Positions 14,050-22,484 are shown, numbered from the stretch's first letter. The stretch: DNA of 25,586 nt from Thermoprotei archaeon (GCA_022759165.1 JAEMPT010000063.1:1-25586), one strand, 5' to 3'. Notes: a model not told the origin generated them from the letters alone. Numbers and translations are program-made.

Positions 14050-16494
14050 TTATTCTCTAATCCATATGACCTCCCCCACCTGCTTAGCTCCATTAGGAGG
14101 GTCAGAGTATATCGCTTTCCTTATCTTGTGGAAGGCCTCTAAGTCTTTGCTTACCGATCTAAGCAGAGGAGGTAAATAAAGTTCCACCTCCAAGGGGTCC
14201 GTGAGCTTCAGGCCCCTATCCATTTTAAACTTCCATATATCGTTGTTTACCTTTATCGCCATTTCCATTAAACCTGAGCTTTTTTCATCCTCTAGCTCGA
14301 TCTTTCCAAACCGTTCGCTGTGAATGCTTTTTCCATATCCTATTTGCCTCCATATTTCATCGGTAACAATGGGCATTATAGGAGCTAGCATCTTCAGCGA
14401 GATCTTTAAGAGCTTGTGTAGTGTTGACCAAGCAGAGCGCTGCTCCTCATCGCTAAAGCTTCCATCATCGTTGTAAGCCCTCCTCTTTGCTAGCTCAACG
14501 TAGTGGCTCGCGAACACATTCCAAACGAAATCGTAAGCGGTCATCGTGGGTTCAAAAGTATCCATCTCTTCGAATCCATTCAAGTATTTAGCAAAGTATT
14601 TCTTCATGAGAGCTATCGCCGAGTAATCCAGCGCCGTCCTTCCAGCAAAATCTTCTCCTGGGTCAGGGAACTGTGAAACGAACCTCGCGATGTTCCACAG
14701 CTTAGTAGCGAACAGTTGCCCAGTTCTTAGGAGCTGGGGGCTAAATCGGTAGTCGTAACCGACCTTAGCTGCTGCAGCTGACCAAAACCTGAAGGCGTCT
14801 GCTCCATATTCATCGATCACAGGGATCGGATCGATCACATTCCCCTTTGACTTATGCATAGCTTCTCCCTTTTCGTCGAGCCCCATCCCAGTGATCCTGA
14901 CCCACTTGAATGGCATCTTCCCTGTAAGCTGGTAGACCCTAAGCGTGCTGTAATATAACCAGGTCCTTATTATCTCGTACCCCTGTGGCCTCAGTACATA
15001 ATCTTTTACTTTTTCATAGAGCTCAGGATGCCTTTTATAACCGGTCACGTATAGCATAGATATGCTCGAGTCAAACCATGTGTCAAAGACCTTCTTTTCC
15101 CCTTCTATCTCTTCCTTTCCTGCTCCGCAGTATGGGCACTTTTCGAATGGAGGATCCTCCTTCCATGGTCTGTGATATCTGAAATCTTCGGGAAGGAGAA
15201 AGCTGCCGCATCTTTTGCACCTCCATACTGGGACCTCTGTAGCGTAATACCTGTCTCTCGATATAGGCCAATCAGTGGAAACGGACTTTATCCAATCTAT
15301 TAGCTTTTGTCTATGCATTTCCGGGTAGAACTTCATGTTTTGAATTTGGCTCATGAGCTTTTCCTTAAAATCAACCTGCTTGAGAAAGTATTCTTTGACA
15401 TGAATGTACTCGATTGGCGTCCCACACCTCCAGCAAACAGGCGTTGTGTGGGCTATTTTTTCCTTTTTGACCAATACCCCCTCTCTTTCGAGTAATTGGG
15501 CTATTTTTTCCCTAGCCTCCGTCACTGATAGGCCTTTTAAAAAGCCGGAATTCTCATTCATTTTGCCGTTTCTATCTACTAATACTAATGGCTCCAGGTT
15601 AAGCTCTCTGAAAAGCCTCACATCTGTACTGTCCCCATAACTGCATATCATCACGAGTCCCGTGCCGAATGATGGGTCGGCGGATTCACTCTCTATAAAT
15701 GGTATCTCCCTCCCATATATTGGGGATAAGGCTGTTTTACCCTTGAGCCACGTGTACCTCTCATCCTTTGGATTATATATAACCGCTTTGCAAGCCCCTA
15801 GGAGCTCTGGCCTCGTCGTCGCTATAACTACGCTCCCCCCTTCCTTGACCTTGAAAGTTATATAGTAAAGGAAAGTTTCCTTTGCGGTGTACTCCAGCTC
15901 GGCGTCGCTGAGCGTAGTTTTGCATCTAGGGCACCAGTTCACTGGCCTCTCCGCGAAGTATATCAGCCCTCTTTTCCAAAGATCTATGAAAGTAGCTTGT
16001 GTAAGCTTCCTGTATTCTTCGCTGTCCGTCCCATTCTTCCAGTACTCGTAACTGCATCCCAACCTCTTTAAAATGCCTACAAGCTCCTTTTCAACATCAT
16101 CGAGCTCCCTTTTGCACAACTCAAGGAACCGTTCTCTTCCCTGCGGTGTAGAGGAGAGCTCATGCGGGTTTAGCCCCGTTTTTTTCTCTACGCTGACTTC
16201 TACTGGGAGCCCGTTCCTATCGGCATAGAATGGCAAAAGGACGTTATATCCCATCATTCTGAAGAACCTTGCGATTATATCATGCTGGACATAGTGGGCT
16301 GCACCAGCAACGTGCCACTTTCCGCTTGGATAAGGAGGCGGGGTATCTATTATGAGAGGCTGAGATTTCTCAGTCGAGCTGGCATCGAATTTTGGGTAAC
16401 CCTCTTTTTCCCATCTCTCAATAACACCGATCTCCTTAGACTTGTCCCATCTTTTTTCCTTGATTTTTGCTTCAAACCTTACAGGCCTGCTCAA
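14050..16494 (-). CDS. valS: Valyl-tRNA synthetase, archaeal type
   Basis: This class I synthetase charges tRNA-Val and edits mischarged threonine. The 814-residue protein has a divergent HIGH motif, HVAG at residues 61-64 within PPPYPSGKWHVAGAAHYVQ, resembling the archaeal ValRS subgroup. KMSKS appears as MHKSK at 546-550. The CP1 editing domain is marked by VVIATTRPELLGA near 223-234. Four Cys pairs (188/191, 354/357, 426/429, 453/456) are likely zinc-binding knuckles. The GYEIIRTWLYYSTLR and GMGLDEKGEAMHKS stretches are characteristic of ValRS. The C-terminal anticodon domain is short and no clear coiled-coil tail is seen, again as in archaeal forms. It starts with TTG at 16494 behind a weak GGGGGC site and is first in the operon with sufS and tyrS; a TATA-like CTTTTTAATC lies at about 16537-16546. 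Confidence 0.93.
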   Translation of the reverse strand: MSRPVRFEAKIKEKRWDKSKEIGVIERWEKEGYPKFDASSTEKSQPLIIDTPPPYPSGKWHVAGAAHYVQHDIIARFFRMMGYNVLLPFYADRNGLPVEVSVEKKTGLNPHELSSTPQGRERFLELCKRELDDVEKELVGILKRLGCSYEYWKNGTDSEEYRKLTQATFIDLWKRGLIYFAERPVNWCPRCKTTLSDAELEYTAKETFLYYITFKVKEGGSVVIATTRPELLGACKAVIYNPKDERYTWLKGKTALSPIYGREIPFIESESADPSFGTGLVMICSYGDSTDVRLFRELNLEPLVLVDRNGKMNENSGFLKGLSVTEAREKIAQLLEREGVLVKKEKIAHTTPVCWRCGTPIEYIHVKEYFLKQVDFKEKLMSQIQNMKFYPEMHRQKLIDWIKSVSTDWPISRDRYYATEVPVWRCKRCGSFLLPEDFRYHRPWKEDPPFEKCPYCGAGKEEIEGEKKVFDTWFDSSISMLYVTGYKRHPELYEKVKDYVLRPQGYEIIRTWLYYSTLRVYQLTGKMPFKWVRITGMGLDEKGEAMHKSKGNVIDPIPVIDEYGADAFRFWSAAAAKVGYDYRFSPQLLRTGQLFATKLWNIARFVSQFPDPGEDFAGRTALDYSAIALMKKYFAKYLNGFEEMDTFEPTMTAYDFVWNVFASHYVELAKRRAYNDDGSFSDEEQRSAWSTLHKLLKISLKMLAPIMPIVTDEIWRQIGYGKSIHSERFGKIELEDEKSSGLMEMAIKVNNDIWKFKMDRGLKLTDPLEVELYLPPLLRSVSKDLEAFHKIRKAIYSDPPNGAKQVGEVIWIRE

Positions 16495-16630
16495 GTTCAG
16501 CCCCCGATCTTCCTTGTTTAAGCAACATGATAATTAGATTAAAAAGAGATGGCATATTAATATTGTCTTAGTATAATTTGGAACTAAGATTCTCCTGAAG
16601 AGCGGGGGAGAGGTCAGATATCGAACATAA

Positions 16631-16636
16631 GGAGGT
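16631..16636 (+). promoter_or_regulatory. Near-ideal Shine-Dalgarno site of the HD hydrolase gene
   Basis: GGAGGT (within AAGGAGGTATAAAGC) sits eight bases before the TTG at 16645. It is among the strongest ribosome-binding sites in the window and justifies the TTG start. A TATA-like AGTATAATTT lies about 60 bases further upstream. Confidence 0.75.
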
Positions 16637-16644
16637 ATAAAGCT

Positions 16645-17457
16645 TTGGGAGGCGATTTTCAGAGAGAGGTTGAGGTCTCTCCGAGACTGTTGGATGAACA
16701 TCTCAAAAAAAACCAGATCTTGAGGAAGGCATTCGACCTGGTATGGCGCGATGCAGAATATTCCACGATGATAGAAATGAGCAACGTCATGGCTGTAAAG
16801 AGGCTTAAGTACAACGACCATGGACCTGTGCACGCTAAGATAGTCGCAGGGTCGAGCCTTGAGATATTCGATAGAATAATAGAGCGCGGCATTATTCCTA
16901 CCACAATATCCGACGGAACAACTTCCTCAGTTGAGGAGGCGGAGCTCGTTGTCTTATTTGCTTCTCTTCTACACGATATTGGAAACAGCGTTCATAGGTT
17001 AAACCATGAAGCTATAGGGGCCGTGTTATCGAAGGACATATTGGACAGGGCTCTTGCATCGCTTTTTCCTAACGAAACGAGGAAAAGGGTAATGATCAGG
17101 CAAGAAGTGATGCATGCCATATATGCGACAAGCTTTGACGTGCCGGCCCTCACAATTGAAGCTGGATGCGTCAAGGTGGCAGATGGGACAGACATGTCTG
17201 AGGGCAGGGCAAGAATGCCCTACAGAATGGGGAAAAGCGATATCCATGCTATATCAGCACTCAGCATTGAGAAGGTGACTATAAGCAGCTCTCAAGAAGC
17301 TCCTGTGGTAATAGGAGTTTATATGAAGGAAAGGGCAGGCGTATTCCAAATAGAGCAGGTGCTCGGGCCTAAGATAAAGAGCAGCGGGCTCGGAGAGCTA
17401 ATTAAGGTGAAAGCTTTGTGGGGAGAAGGCGAGCTTCCTCTTGATCCTTTACGGTGA
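16645..17457 (+). CDS. HD-domain metal-dependent phosphohydrolase
   Basis: This is an HD-superfamily hydrolase of 270 residues. The metal-binding pattern is visible: His59 and His64 in NDHGPVHAKI, the paired His110-Asp111 in LLHDIGNSVHR, further His at 117, 121 and 157, and Asp180 in KVADGTDMSEGR. Residues beyond about 200 form a separate domain with strands (KVTISSS, VVIGVYM) and a region GVFQIEQVLGP. HD enzymes act on nucleotides, cyclic nucleotides or phosphate esters; the substrate here is unknown. The next gene, starting seven bases downstream, encodes a CYTH enzyme. A two-gene unit for making and breaking phosphate compounds or a signalling nucleotide is plausible but unproven. Confidence 0.88.
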   Translation: MGGDFQREVEVSPRLLDEHLKKNQILRKAFDLVWRDAEYSTMIEMSNVMAVKRLKYNDHGPVHAKIVAGSSLEIFDRIIERGIIPTTISDGTTSSVEEAELVVLFASLLHDIGNSVHRLNHEAIGAVLSKDILDRALASLFPNETRKRVMIRQEVMHAIYATSFDVPALTIEAGCVKVADGTDMSEGRARMPYRMGKSDIHAISALSIEKVTISSSQEAPVVIGVYMKERAGVFQIEQVLGPKIKSSGLGELIKVKALWGEGELPLDPLR

Positions 17458-17463
17458 TCGAAA

Positions 17464-18009
17464 ATGGAAATTGAGATTAAGATCAGGATCTCGGAAGCTG
17501 AATTTGAAAGGCTTAGGATTTCGCTGTCCTCTAAATGTAAAGACATGGGTGAGCTTGAGCTAAAGGATATATATTTTTCCCATCCCTGCTATGATTTTGC
17601 CGAGACCGATGAAGCGCTAAGGCTAAGAATGGCACGAGGGCCTGGAATGAACAGAACGGAGATCACATACAAGGGGAGGAGAGTGGGATCTCTTTTCGGG
17701 ATCAAATCGAGGGAAGAGATATCTGCTTCGGTCGACGACGCTGAAAGTTTTCGGAGCATATTGAAAGCTTTGGGTTTCAGTGAAATAGCGACCGTTGAGA
17801 AAATTAGGAGAAATTTCGATTGTGGTCGATTTATCGCATCTCTAGATAAGGTGAAGAATTTGGGAGATTTCATAGAAATGGAGGGAAGAGAGGGGTGCGC
17901 ATCTGATTGTCTGCTTCAAGCAGCATCAGAGTTGGGTATAATTGGAAAAATTGAAAGCAAGACATATTTGGAGCTTATCTTAGAACGGACACGCGGTTCC
18001 ATGAGCTAA
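17464..18009 (+). CDS. CYTH-domain protein (class IV adenylate cyclase / thiamine triphosphatase type)
   Basis: This 181-residue protein belongs to the CYTH superfamily (CyaB, thiamine triphosphatase and triphosphate-tunnel enzymes). The signature ExExK is at residues 2-6 (EIEIKI). Further basic and acidic tunnel residues are seen in DEALRLRMARGP, EITYKGRR, KIRRNFD, LDKVKNLGDFIEME and the closing KTYLELIL. That order is typical of the CyaB-like archaeal branch, which hydrolyses triphosphates, although CyaB can also cyclise ATP. The ATG at 17464 begins seven bases after the HD gene stop, so they are co-transcribed and probably work on the same pool of phosphate compounds. Confidence 0.88.
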   Translation: MEIEIKIRISEAEFERLRISLSSKCKDMGELELKDIYFSHPCYDFAETDEALRLRMARGPGMNRTEITYKGRRVGSLFGIKSREEISASVDDAESFRSILKALGFSEIATVEKIRRNFDCGRFIASLDKVKNLGDFIEMEGREGCASDCLLQAASELGIIGKIESKTYLELILERTRGSMS

Positions 18010-18171
18010 CCAAAACGATTGTGTTTTCTCGAAAAGCAAGAGATCACTTTCTAATAGTAGAAACCCTCTAAATGCAGAGGAGAGTTCACATATAATCGCA
18101 TATATTATAAAAAAACGGAAAAGTCAAATAATCTTCAAATTATCTAATGATCATTATATTTGGGTGATTCT

Positions 18172-19173
18172 ATGTCGCTAAGGCTGGGCGCTCTGAAGCG
18201 CGCTGAGGAAAAGATCTCTTCGGATGTCCTTATACTTGGCGGTGGACCAGCAGCGTTCGGCGCGGCCCTTTATTCAGCGAGATATAGGCTTAACGCTGTA
18301 GTCGTGGCCGAGTCGATCGGGGGTCAATTGAATAACGCTGGGGAGATAGAGAACTATTTAGGATTCGAACGAATCCAAGCTAGCGAACTAGTGGGAAGAT
18401 TTAAGAAGCACGTCGAATCCTACGGCGTAAAAGTACTGCAGGACAGAGTCATAGAAGTCAAAAGAGAAGGAGAAGGATTTATCGCGACAACGAGAAGAGG
18501 GACAAAGATAGATGCGAAGGCAGTAATTGTCGCTATAGGCCTGAAGAGGAGGGTGCTTGGAGTTCCTGGGGAAAGGGAATTCGTAGGAAGGGGTGTGAGC
18601 TACTGCAGCATATGCGATGCTGCCTTTTTCAAGGACGCTGAAGCAGTTGCCGTCGTTGGCGGGGGAGACTCAGCGATGGAGGGAGCATCGTTGCTGAGCA
18701 ATTTCGCTAAGAAGGTCTATTTGATCCACAGAAGAGGAGAATTTAGAGCTCAGCCTATACTAGTTGAAGAGGTGAAGTCCAAGGGAAATGTTGAGATCGT
18801 GCTCGATACAGTAGTAACTGAGATAATGGGTACAAAAAGCGTCGAGGGAATAAAAGTGAGAAACCTAAAGACTGGAGAAGAAAGAGAGTTACGAGTCTCA
18901 GGAGTTTTCATCGAGATAGGATTCGAGCCAGACACGCAGTTCATCAAGTCATTGGGCCTTGAGACAGATGATTATGGGTTCATCAAGGTTCATGGCTACA
19001 TGGAGACAAACGTAAAAGGGATGTTTGCCGCAGGCGATATCACTGATCTTTGGAGAGGTTTCAGACAGGTTGTGACTTCAGTTGCGCAAGGTGCAGTTGC
19101 GGCTCACGGCGCATATAGATATATAGAAGGAATGAAGTTGAAAAAGACTCCAGGCTCAACGGGTCAATCCTAA
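18172..19173 (+). CDS. trxB: Thioredoxin reductase (TrxB-like flavoprotein)
   Basis: This FAD/NADPH enzyme reduces thioredoxin or a similar redoxin. The 333-residue sequence has a Rossmann FAD motif LILGGGPAAFGA near residues 20-31, the redox pair Cys145-x-x-Cys148 in SYCSICDAAFF, a second nucleotide motif VVGGGDSAMEGA near 157, an HRRGEFRA stretch that is usual for NADPH binding, and the C-terminal FAD contact GMFAAGDITD. Length and layout are normal for the low-molecular-weight type. The ATG at 18172 is preferred over the TTG twelve bases upstream because GGTGAT lies five bases before it. A TATA-like TATTATAAAA is at about 18103-18112. Its last 18 bases overlap the end of the convergent GGR gene. 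Confidence 0.92.
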   Translation: MSLRLGALKRAEEKISSDVLILGGGPAAFGAALYSARYRLNAVVVAESIGGQLNNAGEIENYLGFERIQASELVGRFKKHVESYGVKVLQDRVIEVKREGEGFIATTRRGTKIDAKAVIVAIGLKRRVLGVPGEREFVGRGVSYCSICDAAFFKDAEAVAVVGGGDSAMEGASLLSNFAKKVYLIHRRGEFRAQPILVEEVKSKGNVEIVLDTVVTEIMGTKSVEGIKVRNLKTGEERELRVSGVFIEIGFEPDTQFIKSLGLETDDYGFIKVHGYMETNVKGMFAAGDITDLWRGFRQVVTSVAQGAVAAHGAYRYIEGMKLKKTPGSTGQS

Positions 19174-20538
19174 TTCAGACAGGAACTCCCTTCTTAATTC
19201 ATTAACTCTGAGCTGCCAGCTGCTCAGCCCGACTGGAGAACCTGGATATTCTAGGTAAACACCCTTCATTTTTCCCATGAACGTTTGAAGAGCCTTCAGT
19301 TTGAGAAGCAATGAAGGTCTAGAGGAAATCTTCAGCGCCCTAATGAAATCATTAACTATCCTTGTAGCTCTTTCTATGCTCCCTTCTCTGAGCTCTCCCT
19401 TCCTTCCTAGAATGTCTACATCCTCTTCACTCACCACTTTCTTCTCCATTATGAATTCTAGGTCTCTGTCGCTCAAGTTCTGAAGGAATATCCTCGTCAG
19501 CTCTAGGGATGCTTGCTTGGCCCCGATCATCTTCATGTACCCAACGTTCGTTTCCCATAGACCAGATTCCGAGAAGTCTCCTGATTCGTAAGCCCTTTCG
19601 ATCCCTTGCGCTGCCCAGTAGGCAGCAATCATAGCATATCCCATTCCTCCTCCGTGCACAGGGTTTACCGTGAAGGCTGCATCCCCTATAACGATGAAGC
19701 CATTCCACACTAGGCTATCGATCGGCCTCCTTGTTGGGACGCTGGCTCCAGCGCTAGAAATCACTCTCTTCCTTTTGGAAATTTCAGGCCTAAGCATTAG
19801 CTTCGAGTTGTAGATTCCCATAGGGCTCGGATATCCCATGCCACCCTGTACGCCTAAGCCTATATTTGCCCTGTTCCCGCCCTCAGGAAAGAACCACCAA
19901 TATCCACCGGGAGCAATCTGCTGGTTAAGGTATATCCTTATGATATCTTTGTGAGGAACTTCGTAATCCAGCTCAACTATCTCTCTAAATGCGACATCGC
20001 TATCCTTCGGATCAAGTTGCTCTGCTACAGGTAGGTTCCTTGGGAGGGATCTCTTTAACACACCGGCCGTCCCCGTTGCATCAACAGTTATACCTGCGCG
20101 AAACAGCATCTTACCTGCATCGCTATTGACTTCAAGCCCAGCAACTTTCCCATCTTCTAAAATGGGTCTAAGGACCTGCGTCTTGGGATAAAACTCGACG
20201 CCGTTGGATAGAGCATCCCTGAGCAGCCTGTTCCCAAGCCTGTTTCTATCGATGATGAAACCTTCACCATATACAGTGAAAACGTTTTTTTCACTAGGGC
20301 TATAGATGCTTATTCCCTTAACTTTCTGCTTTATTTCATCTCCTCTTGGTGAAGGAATACCAAGCTCCTCGAAGTGATGCGAGCCTATAGCATTCCCGCA
20401 CGGCTTACCCCAGAGGTCGTCCCAAGACCTAGAGTCAAAAACTGCCACCTTGTAAGATTTCTTTAATGACAACAAATATGCGAGGGTAGCCCCGGCTGGG
20501 CCAGCCCCAGCGATCAGCACATCATATTTTCTCTCCAT
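19156..20538 (-). CDS. Geranylgeranyl reductase family flavoprotein (ether-lipid saturation)
   Basis: This is an FAD-dependent reductase of the GGR family. In archaea such enzymes saturate the double bonds of geranylgeranyl chains of membrane ether lipids. The 460-residue protein has a Rossmann motif GAGPAG at residues 11-16, the family hallmark PCG (46-48, in WGKPCGNA), the YWWFFPEG segment and the FAD-closing motif GDAAFTVNPVHGGGMGYAM. The C-terminal part (about 330-460) is helical and fuller than in the shorter paralogue at 21495. The ATG at 20538 has GGTGAG six bases upstream. Exact lipid substrate (DGGGP or polyprenyl/quinone) is not given by sequence. It ends convergent to trxB with an 18-base overlap. 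Confidence 0.92.
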   Translation of the reverse strand: MERKYDVLIAGAGPAGATLAYLLSLKKSYKVAVFDSRSWDDLWGKPCGNAIGSHHFEELGIPSPRGDEIKQKVKGISIYSPSEKNVFTVYGEGFIIDRNRLGNRLLRDALSNGVEFYPKTQVLRPILEDGKVAGLEVNSDAGKMLFRAGITVDATGTAGVLKRSLPRNLPVAEQLDPKDSDVAFREIVELDYEVPHKDIIRIYLNQQIAPGGYWWFFPEGGNRANIGLGVQGGMGYPSPMGIYNSKLMLRPEISKRKRVISSAGASVPTRRPIDSLVWNGFIVIGDAAFTVNPVHGGGMGYAMIAAYWAAQGIERAYESGDFSESGLWETNVGYMKMIGAKQASLELTRIFLQNLSDRDLEFIMEKKVVSEEDVDILGRKGELREGSIERATRIVNDFIRALKISSRPSLLLKLKALQTFMGKMKGVYLEYPGSPVGLSSWQLRVNELRREFLSELGLTR

Positions 20539-20604
20539 TAAAACTCACCATAGATACAATAATAAATAATACAAAATTCACAGGCATTATATATTTTCAA
20601 AACC

Positions 20605-20961
20605 TCAGTGGCTCGAAAGGCAGGCCTCTCTTACCTCTTCTTCAGCTGACTTTACTTCCTCCTTGAGCTTTTCCTCATCGATTCTCTCTTTCGCCTTAAG
20701 CTCTATACTTATCACTTGTACAATTCCATATTCCTCATCTATGAGAACCTCGAGGTACCGCTGTATTTCTCCAGAAGGAGAAAGCGGAATCTCGCACAGA
20801 GAAACACCGCCCTCAACTTTGAGCTGAACTTCTACATTGCCTTCGGGGATTTTGTGGCACTGTATAAAAGTATCCGCGAAGTAAACGTAGCTCCCATCGT
20901 CTAGAGGCCCTATCTCTACCGCCCGCCTGTGGAGGTCGAGCCATAAGTATCGAAAGCTCAT
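20605..20961 (-). CDS. Unrecognised 118-residue protein
   Basis: I do not recognise this protein. It starts with a beta-rich region (FRYLWLDLHRRAVEIGPLDDGS, then YVYFADTFIQCH and VEVQLKVEGGVSLCEIPLSP). It ends in a charged helix of about 35 residues rich in Glu and Lys (EEKLKEEVKSAEEEV). No signal peptide or membrane segment is seen; the cysteines are scattered and do not form knuckles. The ATG at 20961 begins ten bases after the zinc-ribbon gene stop, on the same strand, so the two are almost certainly one operon. The following gene is GGR, after 66 bases. A partner role with the zinc-ribbon protein is inferred from position alone. Confidence 0.7.
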   Translation of the reverse strand: MSFRYLWLDLHRRAVEIGPLDDGSYVYFADTFIQCHKIPEGNVEVQLKVEGGVSLCEIPLSPSGEIQRYLEVLIDEEYGIVQVISIELKAKERIDEEKLKEEVKSAEEEVREACLSSH

Positions 20962-20971
20962 GCAGGCCCCT

Positions 20972-21205
20972 TCATTTGGACCTTTCGGTGAAAAGAACTA
21001 GCTGTCCTTTACAATATGGGCACCTATAGTGCAGGATCTTCGCATCTGCTTCGCAGAAGTAAGCTCCATACTTTTTCTCGCATGTCGGGCACTTGTAGAC
21101 TATTTCTCTCGTCGTGTCCATAAGCTTTCCGCAGATCCTGCACCGCTTTATAACCCACCCTAAATGACCATGGGAGTTGATACCTTTTACTTTCCCGACT
21201 GACAC
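20972..21205 (-). CDS. Small zinc-ribbon protein
   Basis: This 77-residue protein has four clustered cysteine positions that suit two zinc sites: Cys22/25 (CRIC), Cys39/42 (CPTC), a single Cys51, His59, and Cys62/65 (CPYC). No other domain fits. Proteins like this often serve as RNA-, DNA- or protein-binding adaptors, so a function cannot be named. The start is taken as GTG at 21205. The GTG nine bases upstream (21214) lies within a GAGGTG ribosome-binding site six bases before it. It leads the operon with the 118-residue protein, under a TATA-like AATTTATTAAG at about 21262-21272. Confidence 0.85.
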   Translation of the reverse strand: MSVGKVKGINSHGHLGWVIKRCRICGKLMDTTREIVYKCPTCEKKYGAYFCEADAKILHYRCPYCKGQLVLFTERSK

Positions 21206-21494
21206 TTTTCGCACCTCTTTTATAATAAGCTGCGCAAGTGGTTATCTCAATTAAAACTTAATAAATTTATTTTAGCATGAGTTTAAAGAACGAAGGTCGG
21301 CTTGAAAATAGTGGATATATATCCCTTACCACGTTTTATGTTAGGAATTGAATACAGCCTATACTTGGCAAAAACGCTTTAAAATGGAAGAGCTCGTCCC
21401 TTCACCTCGACAATCATCGGGTAAAGTATATCGATGAAGCGAAAGCTTCGCTTGGCGAGGAATAAAATACCGGTATGCTGAAAGGTGAGTTGAT
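21206..21494. other. Intergenic region between the zinc-ribbon and second GGR genes
   Basis: These 289 bases hold divergent promoters, including TATA-like AATAAAATA at 21461-21469 for the GGR gene. They also hold a frame from ATG 21277 to TAA 21465 that is broken by one TGA at 21349-21351. A small perfect hairpin, GAAGC-GAAA-GCTTC, lies near 21436-21449. No tRNA, repeat or clear C/D box RNA was found. Confidence 0.5.
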
Positions 21495-22481
21495 TTGGAA
21501 AAGAAAGGCATAGCGGTCATAGGGGGAGGACCTTCAGGGTCCTCCTTTTCCCTAGTCCTGCTTTCAAGATTAGGCGCCGAGATAGATCTTAGGATTTATG
21601 ACGGTGAGTGCCCATATCGAAAGCCATGCGGAGAAGCGCTCCTCAATTTGAATATGGAAATATATGATGTCGATCCCCCCATTGCAGAAGAGATCAGGGA
21701 CTTCCATGTGGCAATCTGTGGAGAGCTGATCGCAGAGAGGCACTTCTCCTCTCCTGCATGGTTCATAATTAACAAGCAGGAATGGGTGGAATCGATGAGA
21801 GCTGAGGTCAAGAAGATGGGGGGCAGATTGATTTGCAGTAGAGTTAGACCTACAGAAATGATCTCGTCTTTGGTAATCGATGCACGGGGACCTTTCGCCG
21901 AAGGGAAAAGGAGGATCCCTATAGCGAGGGCCATCGTAGAGGGTAAAGAGCCGTTTTCAGGCGTACTCATGGACTTTGACCCAGATAACGTTGGCTTTTA
22001 CTGGATCTTTCCCTCGAAAGGAAAGGTGCTCAACGTGGGCTACGGCTCACTCAACGTGAAAAACCCAATTCCCTTTGTATTGTCGTACACAAAACGTAAA
22101 GTGAAGGATGCTAAGATAAGGGAGATTTCTACCTCCGTCATCTCATTGGAAAGCCCCCGCCCTAGGCACTTCCACTCTATCTATGCCATCGGAGAAGCGG
22201 CTGGAACAGTTTTTCCTTTGACGGGGGAAGGAATAAGGCCCTCAGTCATACATTCAAGAGCATTCGCTATAAAACTCGCGGAAGGTTTTGGGGCGGAAGA
22301 AGCTTATATGGAGAGCTTTAGAAGTGAGCCGATGAAGAGGATGTCGAGGCAGATGGAATTGCAGGAAAAAACGCTTTCCTTTTATCAGAAAATTCCTCGT
22401 TATTTCAAGAAAAAACTGATAAAAACTCTACCGCTGTTTCTCGATAGATACCTCCGCTTCGGAGAGCTACCTTTACCATGA
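21495..22481 (+). CDS. Second, shorter geranylgeranyl reductase family flavoprotein
   Basis: This 328-residue FAD-dependent protein is a paralogue of the enzyme at 19156-20538. It has the Rossmann motif GGGPSG at residues 10-15, the family motif KPCGEA (43-48), a FYWIFPSKG segment that parallels YWWFFPEG, and the FAD-closing motif IGEAAGTVFPLTGEGIRPS near 229-247. It lacks about 130 residues relative to its paralogue, mainly in the N-terminal half and the C-terminal tail. It may reduce a different isoprenoid, for example a polyprenol, quinone or the second side of an ether lipid. The TTG at 21495 has GGTGA six bases upstream (21484-21488). Its stop lies three bases from the end of the convergent gene. 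Confidence 0.88.
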   Translation: MEKKGIAVIGGGPSGSSFSLVLLSRLGAEIDLRIYDGECPYRKPCGEALLNLNMEIYDVDPPIAEEIRDFHVAICGELIAERHFSSPAWFIINKQEWVESMRAEVKKMGGRLICSRVRPTEMISSLVIDARGPFAEGKRRIPIARAIVEGKEPFSGVLMDFDPDNVGFYWIFPSKGKVLNVGYGSLNVKNPIPFVLSYTKRKVKDAKIREISTSVISLESPRPRHFHSIYAIGEAAGTVFPLTGEGIRPSVIHSRAFAIKLAEGFGAEEAYMESFRSEPMKRMSRQMELQEKTLSFYQKIPRYFKKKLIKTLPLFLDRYLRFGELPLP

Positions 22482-22484
22482 GCC

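Noticed and set aside
18065..18080. Short hairpin CCTCT/AGAGG after the CYTH gene
   Set aside because: Five base pairs only and no following T-run; not a credible terminator.
21349..21351. The in-frame TGA as selenocysteine
   Set aside because: Archaeal selenocysteine is limited to a few methanogens and Asgard relatives, and no SECIS-like structure was seen.
21366..21494. Minus-strand frames running from the second GGR gene's start into the intergenic region
   Set aside because: Two frames stay open for 40-50 codons, but neither has a ribosome-binding site and both overlap the promoter and the start of the GGR gene.
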